Of a DNA stretch of 56,972 nucleotides, positions 8,070 to 16,897 are shown in pieces. The stretch is taken from the NCBI RefSeq assembly GCF_900110655.1, contig NZ_FOEQ01000018.1, positions 1 through 56,972 on the forward strand, in the 5' to 3' direction. Under the pieces are notes generated by a model, which was not told where the DNA came from, did not search any database, and saw only the letters and a program-made list of their open reading frames with translations. The first letter of the stretch is position 1. Every line of letters starts with the position of its first letter. A program made the translations under genes and the position numbers. Source of the DNA: Pseudomonas soli. GTDB taxonomy: Bacteria > Pseudomonadota > Gammaproteobacteria > Pseudomonadales > Pseudomonadaceae.

Positions 8070-8819
8070 TCAGCCCCGCTGCGCCTCGGCCTCTTCATGG
8101 GCCTGGCGCAGGCGTTCGCGGCTGTTGCTCAGGTGCATGCGCATGGCCATCTTGGCGCCTTCGCTGTCGCGCCGGGCGATCGCCTCGTAGATCGCTTCGT
8201 GCTCGTGCATCAACCGGCTCATGTAATGCGCCTGGTCGTCATGGGCCAGGCGCGCCGAGTTGAGCCGGGTACGCGGGATGATGCTGGTGCCCAGGTGATT
8301 GATGATGTCGGCGAAGTAGTGATTGCCGCTGGCCTGGGCAATGCGCAGGTGGAACTGGAAGTCCGCCGACACCGCATCCGAGGCATGGGCCGCGCCCTCG
8401 TTGAGCTCGTCCAGCGCGGCGCGCATGCCGGCCAGTTGCTCGTCGCTGCGACGCTCGGCCGCAAGGCCCGCCGACTCGATCTCCAGGGCAATGCGCAACT
8501 CCAGCACCGCCAGCACCTCGCGCAGGGTGACGATGGTCGCCGGGTCGATACGAAAACCCCCGGTACTTGGGGTGTCCAGCACGAAGGTGCCGATACCGTG
8601 GCGGGTCTCGACCTGGCCTGCGGCCTGCAGCCGCGAGATGGCCTCACGCACCACCGTGCGGCTGACCCCTTCCTCGGCCATGATCTGCGATTCGGTGGGC
8701 AGCTTGTCGCCGCGTTTGAGCTGGCCGCTGCGAATGCGCTCGGTCAGCACCGTGACCAGTTCCTGGGCCAGACTGCGTGGCTTGCGCCGGGTCCGTGCCT
8801 GTACCTGCTGCTCTGTCAT
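8070..8819 (-). CDS. FadR-subfamily GntR regulator of the galactarate operon
   Basis: 249 residues. An N-terminal winged helix (about 18-85; GDKLPTESQIMAEEGVSRTVVREAISRL) is followed by an all-helical FCD domain (about 100-230) with His residues typical of metal/ligand-binding FCD proteins. ATG 8819 (MTEQQVQ) is preferred because AGGG precedes it; longer frames lack support. It is convergent with the kdgD-garD operon. The candidate operator is found both before this gene (8867-8885) and before kdgD, suggesting autoregulated control by a hexarate-pathway ligand. The effector is inferred. Confidence 0.85.
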   Translation of the reverse strand: MTEQQVQARTRRKPRSLAQELVTVLTERIRSGQLKRGDKLPTESQIMAEEGVSRTVVREAISRLQAAGQVETRHGIGTFVLDTPSTGGFRIDPATIVTLREVLAVLELRIALEIESAGLAAERRSDEQLAGMRAALDELNEGAAHASDAVSADFQFHLRIAQASGNHYFADIINHLGTSIIPRTRLNSARLAHDDQAHYMSRLMHEHEAIYEAIARRDSEGAKMAMRMHLSNSRERLRQAHEEAEAQRG

Positions 8820-8866
8820 GCCCTGTCTGTCTGGTTGTGGAAGACAGGCGCGATGATAGCGCAAGC

Positions 8867-8885
8867 AGTTGTACGATCACATACG
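8867..8885. promoter_or_regulatory. Candidate GntR autoregulatory operator
   Basis: AGTTGTACGATCACATACG matches AGTTGTACGATAACTTACC (2254-2272) at 16 of 19 positions. It lies 48 bp upstream of the GntR start, within the 79-bp gap to the AraC gene, where its promoter must be. Confidence 0.65.
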
Positions 8886-8898
8886 TCCGGGCGGGTTT

Positions 8899-9666
8899 TC
8901 ATGCGCCGTGGCGCGCCGCCGAGGGCGTGTGGCCCATGACCTTGCGGTACAGGCTGGAGAATGCGCTGGGGCTCTCGTAGCCCAGGTCCAGGGCGATGGC
9001 CGTCACCGCCTCGCCTGCCGCCAGGCGTGTCACCGCCGCCATCAGGCAGGCCTGCTGGCGCCATTGGCCGAACGACAGCCCGGTCTGCTCGCGAAAACGC
9101 CGGCTGAAGGTGCGCGGGCTGCAGTTGAGTTGACGCGCCCAGGCCTCGGCCCGGGCATGGATCAACGGCTGCGCCAGGAACGCCTGGCACAGGGCCGCCA
9201 AACGTGGCTCCGTCGGCATCGGCGCGAACAGCGGCAGGCGCTCGGCCTGGCCCAGCTCGTGCAGCAGCAGCCCCAGCAGCAGGCCGTCGCGCCCCGCCTC
9301 GTCATGCAGTGCCGGCACTTCGGCGCTGGCCAGCAATAGCTGGTGCAGCAGCGGTTGGACACGCAATGCCTCGCATAGCGGCCCCGGGCGAGGCAGTGCT
9401 GTCGGCTCGATGTAGAGGCTGCGGGTACTCACGCCGCGCATGCGCACCTGGTGCGGCTTGCCGGGAGGAATCCACACGCCGCTGCCGGGTGGAATGACCC
9501 AGGCGCCATCGTCGGTCAACACCTCCATCAGCCCGCTCATCCCGTACAGAAATTGCGCCCGGCGATGGACGTGCCTGGGCAACAGGGTGTCGGGCGGGTA
9601 ATCGGTGGCGATGGCCAGTACCGCACGGGGGGTGGCATCGACTTGGGACAGGGGAACATTGCGCAT
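8899..9666 (-). CDS. AraC-family regulator with N-terminal cupin sensor
   Basis: 255 residues. The N-terminal half has a cupin pattern (HVHRRAQFLYGMSG...IPPGSGVWIPPGKPHQV). The C-terminal 100 residues have two HTH motifs, the second ending AIALDLGYESPSAFSSLYRKVMGHTPSAAR, characteristic of AraC proteins. It is divergent from the TauE-type exporter gene, with 109 bp between the starts, so that gene is a likely target. The effector is unknown. Confidence 0.88.
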   Translation of the reverse strand: MRNVPLSQVDATPRAVLAIATDYPPDTLLPRHVHRRAQFLYGMSGLMEVLTDDGAWVIPPGSGVWIPPGKPHQVRMRGVSTRSLYIEPTALPRPGPLCEALRVQPLLHQLLLASAEVPALHDEAGRDGLLLGLLLHELGQAERLPLFAPMPTEPRLAALCQAFLAQPLIHARAEAWARQLNCSPRTFSRRFREQTGLSFGQWRQQACLMAAVTRLAAGEAVTAIALDLGYESPSAFSSLYRKVMGHTPSAARHGA

Positions 9667-9775
9667 GACAACAGGCTCTGGCCGTGATGCGATGATTATT
9701 GGCCAATTGGCGCAAGCCGGCCAAGAGGCAGGGGCCTACGCTGGGAGCCCCTGTCCTGGCCCTGAGGCTGTTCCC

Positions 9776-10591
9776 ATGCTCTACCCCCTGCTTGGCTTGT
9801 TCGGCTTGTGTGCCGGCGTCACCACCTTGCTGTTCGGCTTCGGCGGCGGGTTCTTCGCCGTGCCGCTGCTCTATGCCCTGCTGCTGACCAGCCACGGCGC
9901 AGGCACGGCCGTGGCGGAGCATGCCATGCAGATCGCCGTGGCCACCTCGGCCACGGTGATGATCTTCAGCAGCGCCCTGGCCACCTGGCGCCACCACCGA
10001 GCCGGCAGCCTGCGCTGGGACCTGGTGCGGCCCCTGGCGCCGGCCATAGCCATAGGGGCGCTGCTCGGCGCCTGGGCCGCCCTGTACGTGACCAGCGCCT
10101 GGCTGCGCGGGTTGTTCATCGCCTATCTCCTGCTCAGCCTGCTCGATGCCTGGCTGCGCCCGGGCTTCGTCCGCACAAGCGGGCAGGCACTGGCTGAAAT
10201 GAGCCGTACCGGCGCAACCCTCGCCGGCCTGCCCATCGGCGCGCTGGCGGCGCTGCTTGGCGTCGGTGGCAGCGTGATGACCGTGCCGCTGATGCGCCGC
10301 CGCGGCGCCAGTATGCGCACCGCCACTGCCATGGCCAATCCGCTGTCGCTGCCCATGGCCCTGGCGGCCACGCTGGTCTATGCCCTGGTGCCGAGCAGTC
10401 AGGCTGACCTGGGCTCCGGCGTGCTCGGGCTGATCGACCTGCGCGCCGCCCTGGTTATGACCGTCGGTGCCTGGCTGGGCATGCACCTGGCCGCGCCGTT
10501 GCTGGGGCGCATCCCCGACCACGTGCATGCCCGGGCCTACCTGGCGCTGCTGGCCTGCGTACTGCTGGTGATGCTGCTCGTTGGCGATTGA
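9776..10591 (+). CDS. TauE/SafE-family sulfite/anion exporter-like membrane protein
   Basis: 271 residues with about eight hydrophobic segments in two similar halves, each holding a Gly-rich motif (FGFGGGFFAVPLLYALL near residue 20; LLGVGGSVMTVPLMRRRG near 160), which is the TauE/SafE signature. These proteins export sulfite, sulfoacetate or other organic anions. ATG 9776 gives MLYPLLGLFG at the first helix; longer frames run into the divergent promoter region. It is probably controlled by the divergent AraC gene. The substrate is not deducible. Confidence 0.82.
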   Translation: MLYPLLGLFGLCAGVTTLLFGFGGGFFAVPLLYALLLTSHGAGTAVAEHAMQIAVATSATVMIFSSALATWRHHRAGSLRWDLVRPLAPAIAIGALLGAWAALYVTSAWLRGLFIAYLLLSLLDAWLRPGFVRTSGQALAEMSRTGATLAGLPIGALAALLGVGGSVMTVPLMRRRGASMRTATAMANPLSLPMALAATLVYALVPSSQADLGSGVLGLIDLRAALVMTVGAWLGMHLAAPLLGRIPDHVHARAYLALLACVLLVMLLVGD

Positions 10592-10655
10592 GCCTGGCCA
10601 TGGGACATGCCCGCGCTGTAGGCTGCGACCTGCTCTCTCCAAGGAAGGAAACCGC

Positions 10656-11306
10656 ATGAAGACGTTCGATCGCCTGCTGCTCGCCACTGGCCTGCTCATT
10701 CCGCTCTGGCTGTTGTCGGGCGTTGGCCTGACCGCCCTGGCCTATCCCGGCTACGACCATCTGCAACAGGCCATGAGCCAGCTCGGCGCGGTCGGCGCGC
10801 CGACCCATGGCTTCTCGCCCTGGGTCAACAACTTCCCCTTGGCGTTGCTCTTCGGCCTGTTCGGCTGGGGCCTGGCGCGGCGCTGGCAGTACTCGGGTCT
10901 GGCTCGGTTGAGCGCGGGGCTGGTGCTGCTGCACGCTGTCGGCAGCCTGGGTACCGGCTGGTTCCCCTGCGACCAGGGCTGCGCGCCGCTGGAGCCGTCA
11001 TTCTCGCAACAGATGCACAACCTCAGCGGCCTGCTGATGTTCCTCTCGCTGACCCTGGCCAGCGTGTTGTGGATCTGGCTGGGCAAACGCGTGGCAGGTT
11101 CCCCCTGGCTGGGAAGGTGGTCGCTACTGTGCTCGGTGCTGGCGATGATCACCGTGGTGCTGATGGCCAAAGCCGCGCAAGGCGGTGAACTGTTCGGCCT
11201 GTACCAGCGCCTCAACTACGGCATCAGCGTGTTGTGGGTTGCCGCCCTGGCCCTGCAATCGTTGCGCTGGCGTTCGCGCGATGGCCTGCAAATGGCCATC
11301 GCCTGA
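10656..11306 (+). CDS. DUF998-type integral membrane protein
   Basis: 216 residues with six predicted membrane segments (first at about 7-28). The motif HLQQAMSQLGAVGAPTHG after the first helix and the GWFPCDQGC segment in the middle are typical of DUF998 proteins. ATG 10656 is preceded by a strong AAGGAAGGA site. No biochemical function is established. It follows the exporter gene by 64 bp, so co-transcription is possible. Confidence 0.78.
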   Translation: MKTFDRLLLATGLLIPLWLLSGVGLTALAYPGYDHLQQAMSQLGAVGAPTHGFSPWVNNFPLALLFGLFGWGLARRWQYSGLARLSAGLVLLHAVGSLGTGWFPCDQGCAPLEPSFSQQMHNLSGLLMFLSLTLASVLWIWLGKRVAGSPWLGRWSLLCSVLAMITVVLMAKAAQGGELFGLYQRLNYGISVLWVAALALQSLRWRSRDGLQMAIA

Positions 11307-11380
11307 CGGCAAACTGCTGGCCCCCAGGCGTCGAAAGCGCGGGCAAACTTCGTTTTCCTTCAGATGCTTAGGACAGCAAC

Positions 11381-11710
11381 ATGCGCGTAATTCTAGCAAC
11401 CGTGGCTGGCTGCCTGCTGGCCACGACCGCCTTTGGCGCCCAGGCCCGGGCCCTGAGCCAGAACGATCGCCAGGTGTGCGGCTGGGGCGCGCAGATCGCC
11501 GCCGAGGCGCAACAGGCCAAGCTTTCCGGGGTGACCCTGTATGCCACGCGCAAGAAGCTGCAGGCACGCAAGTTCGCCAAGCCATGGATGCGCATGACGG
11601 CGTTCGGGATCACCGAGCAGACGTATAACAGTCGCTCGCGGCTGAAGCCTGCGGCGATCAAGCAGACGTATTACGAGCAATGCGCCCAGCATGCAGTCGC
11701 TAAAAATTAA
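11381..11710 (+). CDS. Small secreted protein of unknown function
   Basis: 109 residues. The N-terminus MRVILATVAGCLLATTAFGAQARA is a signal peptide with a likely cleavage after AFGAQA or QARA. The mature part is basic, with two Cys (CGWG and YEQC) that could form one disulfide in the periplasm. I do not recognise a domain. The 74-bp leader after the previous gene has no strong SD. An AT-rich stretch (about 11705-11760) follows. Confidence 0.65.
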   Translation: MRVILATVAGCLLATTAFGAQARALSQNDRQVCGWGAQIAAEAQQAKLSGVTLYATRKKLQARKFAKPWMRMTAFGITEQTYNSRSRLKPAAIKQTYYEQCAQHAVAKN

Positions 11711-11806
11711 TTCATATAATTCAAATAGTTATGAGTTATATCAAATGTATTTTATTAGAACATGCTGAAGTGATTTCGAGGTATTCGGCGGCGTAATCGG
11801 CAACCG

Positions 11807-11878
11807 GTGGGAGCGGGCTTGCCCCGCGATCTGGCCAAGCGGCCATCGCGGAACAAGCCCCCTCCCACAACACCTCCC
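11807..11878. repeat. REP doublet between converging genes
   Basis: GTGGGAGCGGGCTTGCCCCG... and its near-inverse ending CCCTCCCAC enclose a smaller stem (GGCC-AAGC-GGCC). It lies between a + gene and the 3' end of the cytochrome gene and may act as a bidirectional terminator. Confidence 0.75.
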
Positions 11879-11897
11879 TGTCAATCGAGCCTGTCGA

Positions 11898-13217
11898 TCA
11901 AGGCTCCACAATCCCCGTGGTATCACCGATCAGCGTCTGAGCCTTGAGCGGCACCGGTGCTGCCTTGCGTAGCGCCGCCACCTGCCCCGCGGTCACCGCC
12001 GCGGCCTGGTTGCCCCAGCTGCTGCGAATGAAGTTGACCACATCGGCCACCTGCTGGTCCGACAGCCGCCAGCCGAAGCCGGGCATGCTGAACGTCGACG
12101 GCGCGCTCGCCGTGGCCGGTAGGGTCGCGCCTTCCAGCACGATGTGGATCAGCGAGGTGGCATCCTGCCCCTGCACCACTGGATTGCCTGCCAGCGCCGG
12201 GAACACCCGGGCATAGCCTTGGCCGTTGGTACGGTGGCAAGCCCCGCAGTTGTCCACGTACAACGCCGCGCCCGTCTTGCCGTCATTGCCTTGCCACAGC
12301 GCCTGGGCCGCGCTGGGGTCCGCCTGGAACGGCTGGTCGTCCGGGTTGCTCGGCGGCAAGGTCTTCAGGTAGCGGGCAATGGCCGTCAGGTCGGCATCGC
12401 TCATGTACTGCATGCTGTGCTCGACCACGTCGCTCATGCCGCCGAACACCGCGGTGCGCTCGTTGCGGCCGGTCTTGAGGAAGGCGACGATCTGCGCCTC
12501 GTTCCAACTGCCCAGGCCGTCCTTGTGGTCGCCGCGCAGGCTCTTGGCGATCCAGCCCTCAAGCGGTGCGCTGCCGGCCAGGAAGGCGTCGCCGTCGTTG
12601 GTATCCAATGCCTTTTCCTGCATGGTGATCGCCCGTGGCGTATGACAGGCGCCGCAATGGCCCAGCCCTTCGACCAGGTAGGCACCCCGCGCCACCACCG
12701 GATCACGCCCTGCGGCTTCGAACGGCTTGACCTCGGGCGCGAACAACCCACGCCAGAACGCCAGCGGCCAGCGCATGCTCAATGGCCAAGGGATGTCGCT
12801 GGCCTTGTTCTGCTGCGCCACCGGCTGCACGCCGTGCATGAAGTAGGCATACAGCGCCTGCATGTCCTGATCGCTGACCCTGGCATAGGACGGGTATGGC
12901 ATGGCCGGATACAGCGTACTGCCATCCTTGCCGATGCCCTGGCGCACGGCGCGCTCGAAGTCTTCGTAGCGATACTGGCCGATGCCGCTGGCGTGCGGGG
13001 TGATATTGGTCGAATAGAGGGTGCCGATCGGCGTCTCCATCGGCAGCCCGCCGGCGAAGGGCTTGCCGCCCTTGGCGGTGTGGCAGGCCACGCAGTCGCC
13101 GGCACGGGCCAGGTACTCGCCCTGCTTGACCAAGGCTGGATCGACGCCGTCGGCGGCGTGCAGCAAGGTGCTCGCACCCAGGCCGAGCATGGCGATGAAC
13201 AGTGTCTTGAGTTTCAT
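11898..13217 (-). CDS. Triheme cytochrome c subunit of gluconate 2-dehydrogenase
   Basis: 439 residues: signal peptide (about 1-21, cut near LLHAADG) and three CxxCH heme sites at 42-46 (CVACH), 188-192 (CGACH) and 324-328 (CGACH). This is the layout of the membrane-linked cytochrome subunit of FAD-dependent gluconate, sorbitol and alcohol dehydrogenases, which passes electrons to ubiquinone. ATG 13217 is 12 bp downstream of the flavoprotein stop, so it is last in a three-gene operon. Beside the kgu genes, the natural reading is periplasmic oxidation of gluconate to 2-ketogluconate. Confidence 0.9.
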   Translation of the reverse strand: MKLKTLFIAMLGLGASTLLHAADGVDPALVKQGEYLARAGDCVACHTAKGGKPFAGGLPMETPIGTLYSTNITPHASGIGQYRYEDFERAVRQGIGKDGSTLYPAMPYPSYARVSDQDMQALYAYFMHGVQPVAQQNKASDIPWPLSMRWPLAFWRGLFAPEVKPFEAAGRDPVVARGAYLVEGLGHCGACHTPRAITMQEKALDTNDGDAFLAGSAPLEGWIAKSLRGDHKDGLGSWNEAQIVAFLKTGRNERTAVFGGMSDVVEHSMQYMSDADLTAIARYLKTLPPSNPDDQPFQADPSAAQALWQGNDGKTGAALYVDNCGACHRTNGQGYARVFPALAGNPVVQGQDATSLIHIVLEGATLPATASAPSTFSMPGFGWRLSDQQVADVVNFIRSSWGNQAAAVTAGQVAALRKAAPVPLKAQTLIGDTTGIVEP

Positions 13218-13228
13218 GACCGGCCTCC

Positions 13229-15013
13229 TCATGCCTGCACCAGTGGGCCGGGGTTCTTCAGGTAGCGTTCGCGGATCGCCCGCGCCGACCAGTAGGTCAA
13301 CGCCGCCACCAGCCCGGTGGGGTTGTAGCCCAGGCCCTGGGGGAAGGCCGAGGCGCCGGGCACGAACACGTTGTGCACGTCCCAGCATTGCAGGTAGCGG
13401 TTGAGCGCGCTGGTCTTCGGGTCGGTGCCCATGATTGCGCCACCATTGAGGTGGGTGGTCTGGTAGGTGGAGGCATCGAAGTGCTGGCCGAAGGCCTTTT
13501 TCCCCGCGCTGATCGCCTTGGGCCCCATGGCTTCGGCGATCTTGCCCATGCGCTCGACCATGAAACGGTTCATCTTCACGTCGTTGTCCTTCCAGTCGAA
13601 GGTCATGCGCAGCAACGGCTGGCCGTAAGCGTCCTTGTACACCGGGTCCAGGTCGAGGTAGTTGTCGCGATAGGACTGGTGCGCGCCGTGGGCGTCCATC
13701 GACAGCATATGCCGGTAGCTGTCGGCCACCGCGGCCTTCCAGCCACTGCCCCATTTCGGCGTGCCCGGTGGCACCTTGGTACCGGAGATCGGCTTGGCGC
13801 CCGCCTGGTTGACCCAGAACGGCGAGCCGCCGACGAAACCGTGGGGGCCATGGTCGAAGTTATCGGCGTTGAAATCGTCCACCGCCACACCGTTGCCGCC
13901 GGCACCGATGAAGGGGTTGGTATGGTGGCTGTCGCGATCAAAGAACGCGGTCACGGTGGAGATGTTCTGGTAGGCGAAGTTGCGCCCCACCACGCCTTGG
14001 TTGCTGACCGGATCGTAGGGTTTGCCAATGCCCGAGAGCAGCATCAGGCGCACGTTGTTGTACTGGAAGGCGCCGAGGATCACCAGGTCGGCCGGTTGCT
14101 CGACCTCGCGCCCCTGGCTGTCGACATAGGTCACGCCGGTGGCCAGGCGTTTGTCCTCGGTCAGGTTGACCCGCAGCACATGGGCATTGTTGCGCAACTC
14201 GAAGTTCGGCACCTGGCGCAGGGCTGGCAGGATATTCACGTTGGGCGAGGCCTTGGAGTACATGTAGCAGGCATAGCCGCTGCAGTAACCACAGAAGTTG
14301 CACGGTCCCATCTGCGCACCGTACGGGTTGGTGTAAGGCCCCGAGGTGTTGGCCGACGGCAGGTTGTAGGGGTGATAGCCGACTTCACGGGCGGCCTTCT
14401 CGAACAGTTGCGCCGACACGGTGTTCTTCTGCGCCACCAGCGGGAAGTCGCTGGAGCGGTCGGCGGCGAACGGGTTGCCGCCCTTGTCGCGGCCCACCAC
14501 CTGGCCCTTGATCGACCAGGCCGTGCCGGAGGTACCGAACACCTTCTCGGCGAAATCGAAGTACGGCTCCAGCTCTTCGTAGCTCACGCCGAAGTCCTGG
14601 ATGGTCATGCCTTCGGGGATGAAGGCCTTGCCGTAGCGCTCCTCGTAGTGGCTGCGCAGGCGCAGCTCCACCGGGTCGACGCGAAAATGCACGCCGGACC
14701 AGTGCAGCCCCGCCCCACCCGTGCCGGTGCCGGGCAGGAAGGCGCCGAACTGGCGATACGGCACGGCCACGTCGTTGACGCTGTGGCGCAGGGTCACGGT
14801 CTCGCGGGAGATGTCCATGAACAGCTTCTTGCGCGAGTTGTAGGTCAGCTCGTCCATGGTCTGCGGGTAGACGCCATCCGGGTAGGTGTCCCGGGCCGGG
14901 CCACGCTCCAAGGCGAGCACCTGCAGGCCGGCCTCTGTCAGCTCCTTGGCCATGATCGCCCCGGCCCAGCCGAAACCGACGATGACTACATCGACTTTCT
15001 TCATCTGGCTCAT
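13229..15013 (-). CDS. FAD-dependent GMC oxidoreductase, catalytic subunit of gluconate 2-dehydrogenase
   Basis: 594 residues. The N-terminal dinucleotide motif VIVGFGWAGAIMAKEL (10-25) binds FAD. The C-terminal GMC domain includes HLNGGAIMGTDPKTS and the FVPGASAFPQGLGYNPTG flavin segment. Cysteines at 238, 241, 244 and 249 form a C-X2-C-X2-C-X4-C cluster, consistent with the 3Fe-4S cluster reported for this flavoprotein family. There is no signal peptide, so export would be piggy-back with the Tat-signal gamma subunit. It starts 3 bp after the gamma gene's stop. Confidence 0.92.
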   Translation of the reverse strand: MSQMKKVDVVIVGFGWAGAIMAKELTEAGLQVLALERGPARDTYPDGVYPQTMDELTYNSRKKLFMDISRETVTLRHSVNDVAVPYRQFGAFLPGTGTGGAGLHWSGVHFRVDPVELRLRSHYEERYGKAFIPEGMTIQDFGVSYEELEPYFDFAEKVFGTSGTAWSIKGQVVGRDKGGNPFAADRSSDFPLVAQKNTVSAQLFEKAAREVGYHPYNLPSANTSGPYTNPYGAQMGPCNFCGYCSGYACYMYSKASPNVNILPALRQVPNFELRNNAHVLRVNLTEDKRLATGVTYVDSQGREVEQPADLVILGAFQYNNVRLMLLSGIGKPYDPVSNQGVVGRNFAYQNISTVTAFFDRDSHHTNPFIGAGGNGVAVDDFNADNFDHGPHGFVGGSPFWVNQAGAKPISGTKVPPGTPKWGSGWKAAVADSYRHMLSMDAHGAHQSYRDNYLDLDPVYKDAYGQPLLRMTFDWKDNDVKMNRFMVERMGKIAEAMGPKAISAGKKAFGQHFDASTYQTTHLNGGAIMGTDPKTSALNRYLQCWDVHNVFVPGASAFPQGLGYNPTGLVAALTYWSARAIRERYLKNPGPLVQA

Positions 15014-15016
15014 GCT

Positions 15017-15763
15017 TCAACCCCGCTCGCCGCTGATGGAGACCGGCGGGAACGGATAACGCTCGTCGCGCTCCACCCAGTCCATGAAATCGGCGCGGGC
15101 GCCTGGGAAGCCCACCAGCTTCCAGCCGACCAACCCCTGGTTGCCACCGTGCAGCGGATCACTGAAAAAGCCTTCGCGGGTGTTGAGCCAGAGCATGTTG
15201 AAGAAGGTGGCCGCCGGCAACGAGGCAAATGTCACCGTACCGCCGTCCAGGGCCTCCAGTACCTGCTGCTGGCGCGCAAGATCGAGCTGGGCGAACGCCT
15301 TGCCGAACTGCGCCTTGCACCAGGCGTCGGTCTCGGCGATGCCCAGCCGGTAGATCTCCTGGGGGTTGAGCTTGAGCTGGTAGCCCAGCTCGCTGGGGGC
15401 GTCGGGGTGGAATGGCCCCTGCATGTACCACAGCCCGCCACTGCCGTAGCGGGTGTTGAGCTGGCGGTCGATGAACTCGGGCACGCCGGCATCGGCCGCG
15501 CCCGCGCCCAGGGCATCAGTGGGGATGAGCACGGCCACGGCGGCGCTGACGAAGGCCCACTCCTCCTGGGTGAAGAAGGTCGGCTGGTAGGCGCGCGCGG
15601 TGACCGGCCGGGCCGGTTCGGCGGCTGCCGGGGTGGCGCTGTCGGCGAGCACTGCACCGCCCAGTCCCGTGCTGGCGAGGGTCGCCACCGGGATCAGGGT
15701 CAGGGATTGGCGCAGGAACGCCCGGCGCGCCGGTTGCACGGAGGCGGGTTGGTCCTTGGACAT
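15017..15763 (-). CDS. Gluconate 2-dehydrogenase gamma (small) subunit with Tat signal
   Basis: 248 residues. The leader has a twin-arginine motif (ARRAFLRQSLTL, about 12-23) and a hydrophobic stretch to about residue 45. The rest matches the gluconate 2-dehydrogenase subunit 3 family (TFFTQEEWAFVSAAVAVLIPTD near the mature N-terminus). This subunit carries the folded flavoprotein through the Tat system. It is first in the operon gamma-flavoprotein-cytochrome. No exact PtxS operator is present in the 137-bp upstream gap. Confidence 0.9.
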   Translation of the reverse strand: MSKDQPASVQPARRAFLRQSLTLIPVATLASTGLGGAVLADSATPAAAEPARPVTARAYQPTFFTQEEWAFVSAAVAVLIPTDALGAGAADAGVPEFIDRQLNTRYGSGGLWYMQGPFHPDAPSELGYQLKLNPQEIYRLGIAETDAWCKAQFGKAFAQLDLARQQQVLEALDGGTVTFASLPAATFFNMLWLNTREGFFSDPLHGGNQGLVGWKLVGFPGARADFMDWVERDERYPFPPVSISGERG

Positions 15764-15816
15764 GAGGATGTCTCTCTGTTGATCAGGTCATACGGGAATC
15801 GTCGCTCCTTTGGTGG

Positions 15817-15845
15817 GTGGGGCCAGGGCTGCGCAGCGGCCCCAC
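15817..15845 (-). terminator. Strong hairpin downstream of kguD
   Basis: GTGGGGCC (15817-15824) pairs with GGCCCCAC (15838-15845), and the loop contains a further palindrome (GCTGCGCAGC). It lies between the kguD stop and the dehydrogenase operon, both on the minus strand, and should limit read-through. There is no clear T-run. Confidence 0.6.
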
Positions 15846-15900
15846 TCCTCGAAATCACACAAGAGCTGTTGTTATCAGGCAAACGAAACGCTTGCCAGGT

Positions 15901-16887
15901 TCAACGCATACGCAACTCCCACGCCCTCGGGTTGACCAGGTTCGCCGGCCGCTCGCCGGCCAGCGCGGCCAGCAGGTTGTCCACCGCGCAGCGGGCCATG
16001 GCTTCGCGGGTCTCCAGCGTGGCCGAGCCGATATGCGGGGTGACCACCAGGTTGTCTAGTTGCAGCAGCGGCGAATCGGCCGCCAGCGGCTCCTGCACGA
16101 ACACGTCCAGCCCGGCGCCGCGAATGCGCCGCTCGGCCAGGGCCTGGAGCAAAGCCGCCTCGTCCAGCACTCGGCCACGGGAGATGTTCACCAGGATCGC
16201 AGATGGCTTCATCAGCGCCAGCTGTGGCGCGCCGATCAGGTTCTCGGTCGCGGCGGTCAACGGCAGGCACAGGCAGACGAAATCGGACTCGGCCAGCAAT
16301 GCCTCCAGGCTGCGATGCGCGGCGGCGAACCGCGCCTCCACTTCGGGCCGCGGCTGACGGGTGTGGTACAGCACGCGCATGCCGAAACCGGCATGCGCGC
16401 GTCGGGCCAGGGCCTCGCCGATACGGCCCATGCCGACGATGCCCAGGGTCTTGCCCTGCACGTCGCAGCCGAACTGCGCCGGCCCGATCCCGGCCCGCCA
16501 GTGGCCGGCGCGAATCCAGCCATCGAGCTCGACCACGCGCCGGGCACAGGCCAGGATCAGCGCGAAACCGGTGTCGGCGGTGGTTTCGGTGAGCACGTCG
16601 GGAGTGTTTGTCAGCAGCACCCCACGCTGATCCAGCGCCTCGATATCGTAGTTGTCCACGCCCACCGACACGCTGGAGATCACCTCCAGCTGCGGCGCCA
16701 GGTCGAGCAGCGCGCGGTCCAGGCGCAGGCTGGCGCCCAGCAGGCCATGGGCGCCCGGCAGCGCCGCGCGCAAGCGCACCAAGCCATCGGCGGCCGGCGC
16801 CTCGACCAGGGTCACCTCGGCCTGCGCGTGCAGGCGCGCCATCAGTTCATCGGACAGGCGTTTGTAGGCGACGATGCGCTTTTTCAT
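15901..16887 (-). CDS. kguD: 2-ketogluconate 6-phosphate reductase (D-2-hydroxyacid dehydrogenase family)
   Basis: 328 residues. The Rossmann motif GIVGMGRIGEALARRAHAGFG lies near 145-170, the catalytic Arg is in NISRGRVLDE, and the catalytic His in VTPHIGSATLETRE, as in GhrB/TkrA-type enzymes. In the kgu pathway it reduces 2-keto-6-phosphogluconate to 6-phosphogluconate, which then enters Entner-Doudoroff. It is last in the kguE-kguK-kguT-kguD operon, 10 bp after kguT. Family members also act on glyoxylate and hydroxypyruvate, so assignment rests partly on position. Confidence 0.9.
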   Translation of the reverse strand: MKKRIVAYKRLSDELMARLHAQAEVTLVEAPAADGLVRLRAALPGAHGLLGASLRLDRALLDLAPQLEVISSVSVGVDNYDIEALDQRGVLLTNTPDVLTETTADTGFALILACARRVVELDGWIRAGHWRAGIGPAQFGCDVQGKTLGIVGMGRIGEALARRAHAGFGMRVLYHTRQPRPEVEARFAAAHRSLEALLAESDFVCLCLPLTAATENLIGAPQLALMKPSAILVNISRGRVLDEAALLQALAERRIRGAGLDVFVQEPLAADSPLLQLDNLVVTPHIGSATLETREAMARCAVDNLLAALAGERPANLVNPRAWELRMR

Positions 16888-16897
16888 GCTGAGGCTC

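Noticed and set aside
15764..15900. Possible degenerate PtxS site (CGAAACGCTTGCCA) before the gluconate dehydrogenase operon
   Set aside because: Only half of the palindrome resembles the operator and the second arm does not pair. It also overlaps the far end of the gap next to kguD rather than a good promoter position.
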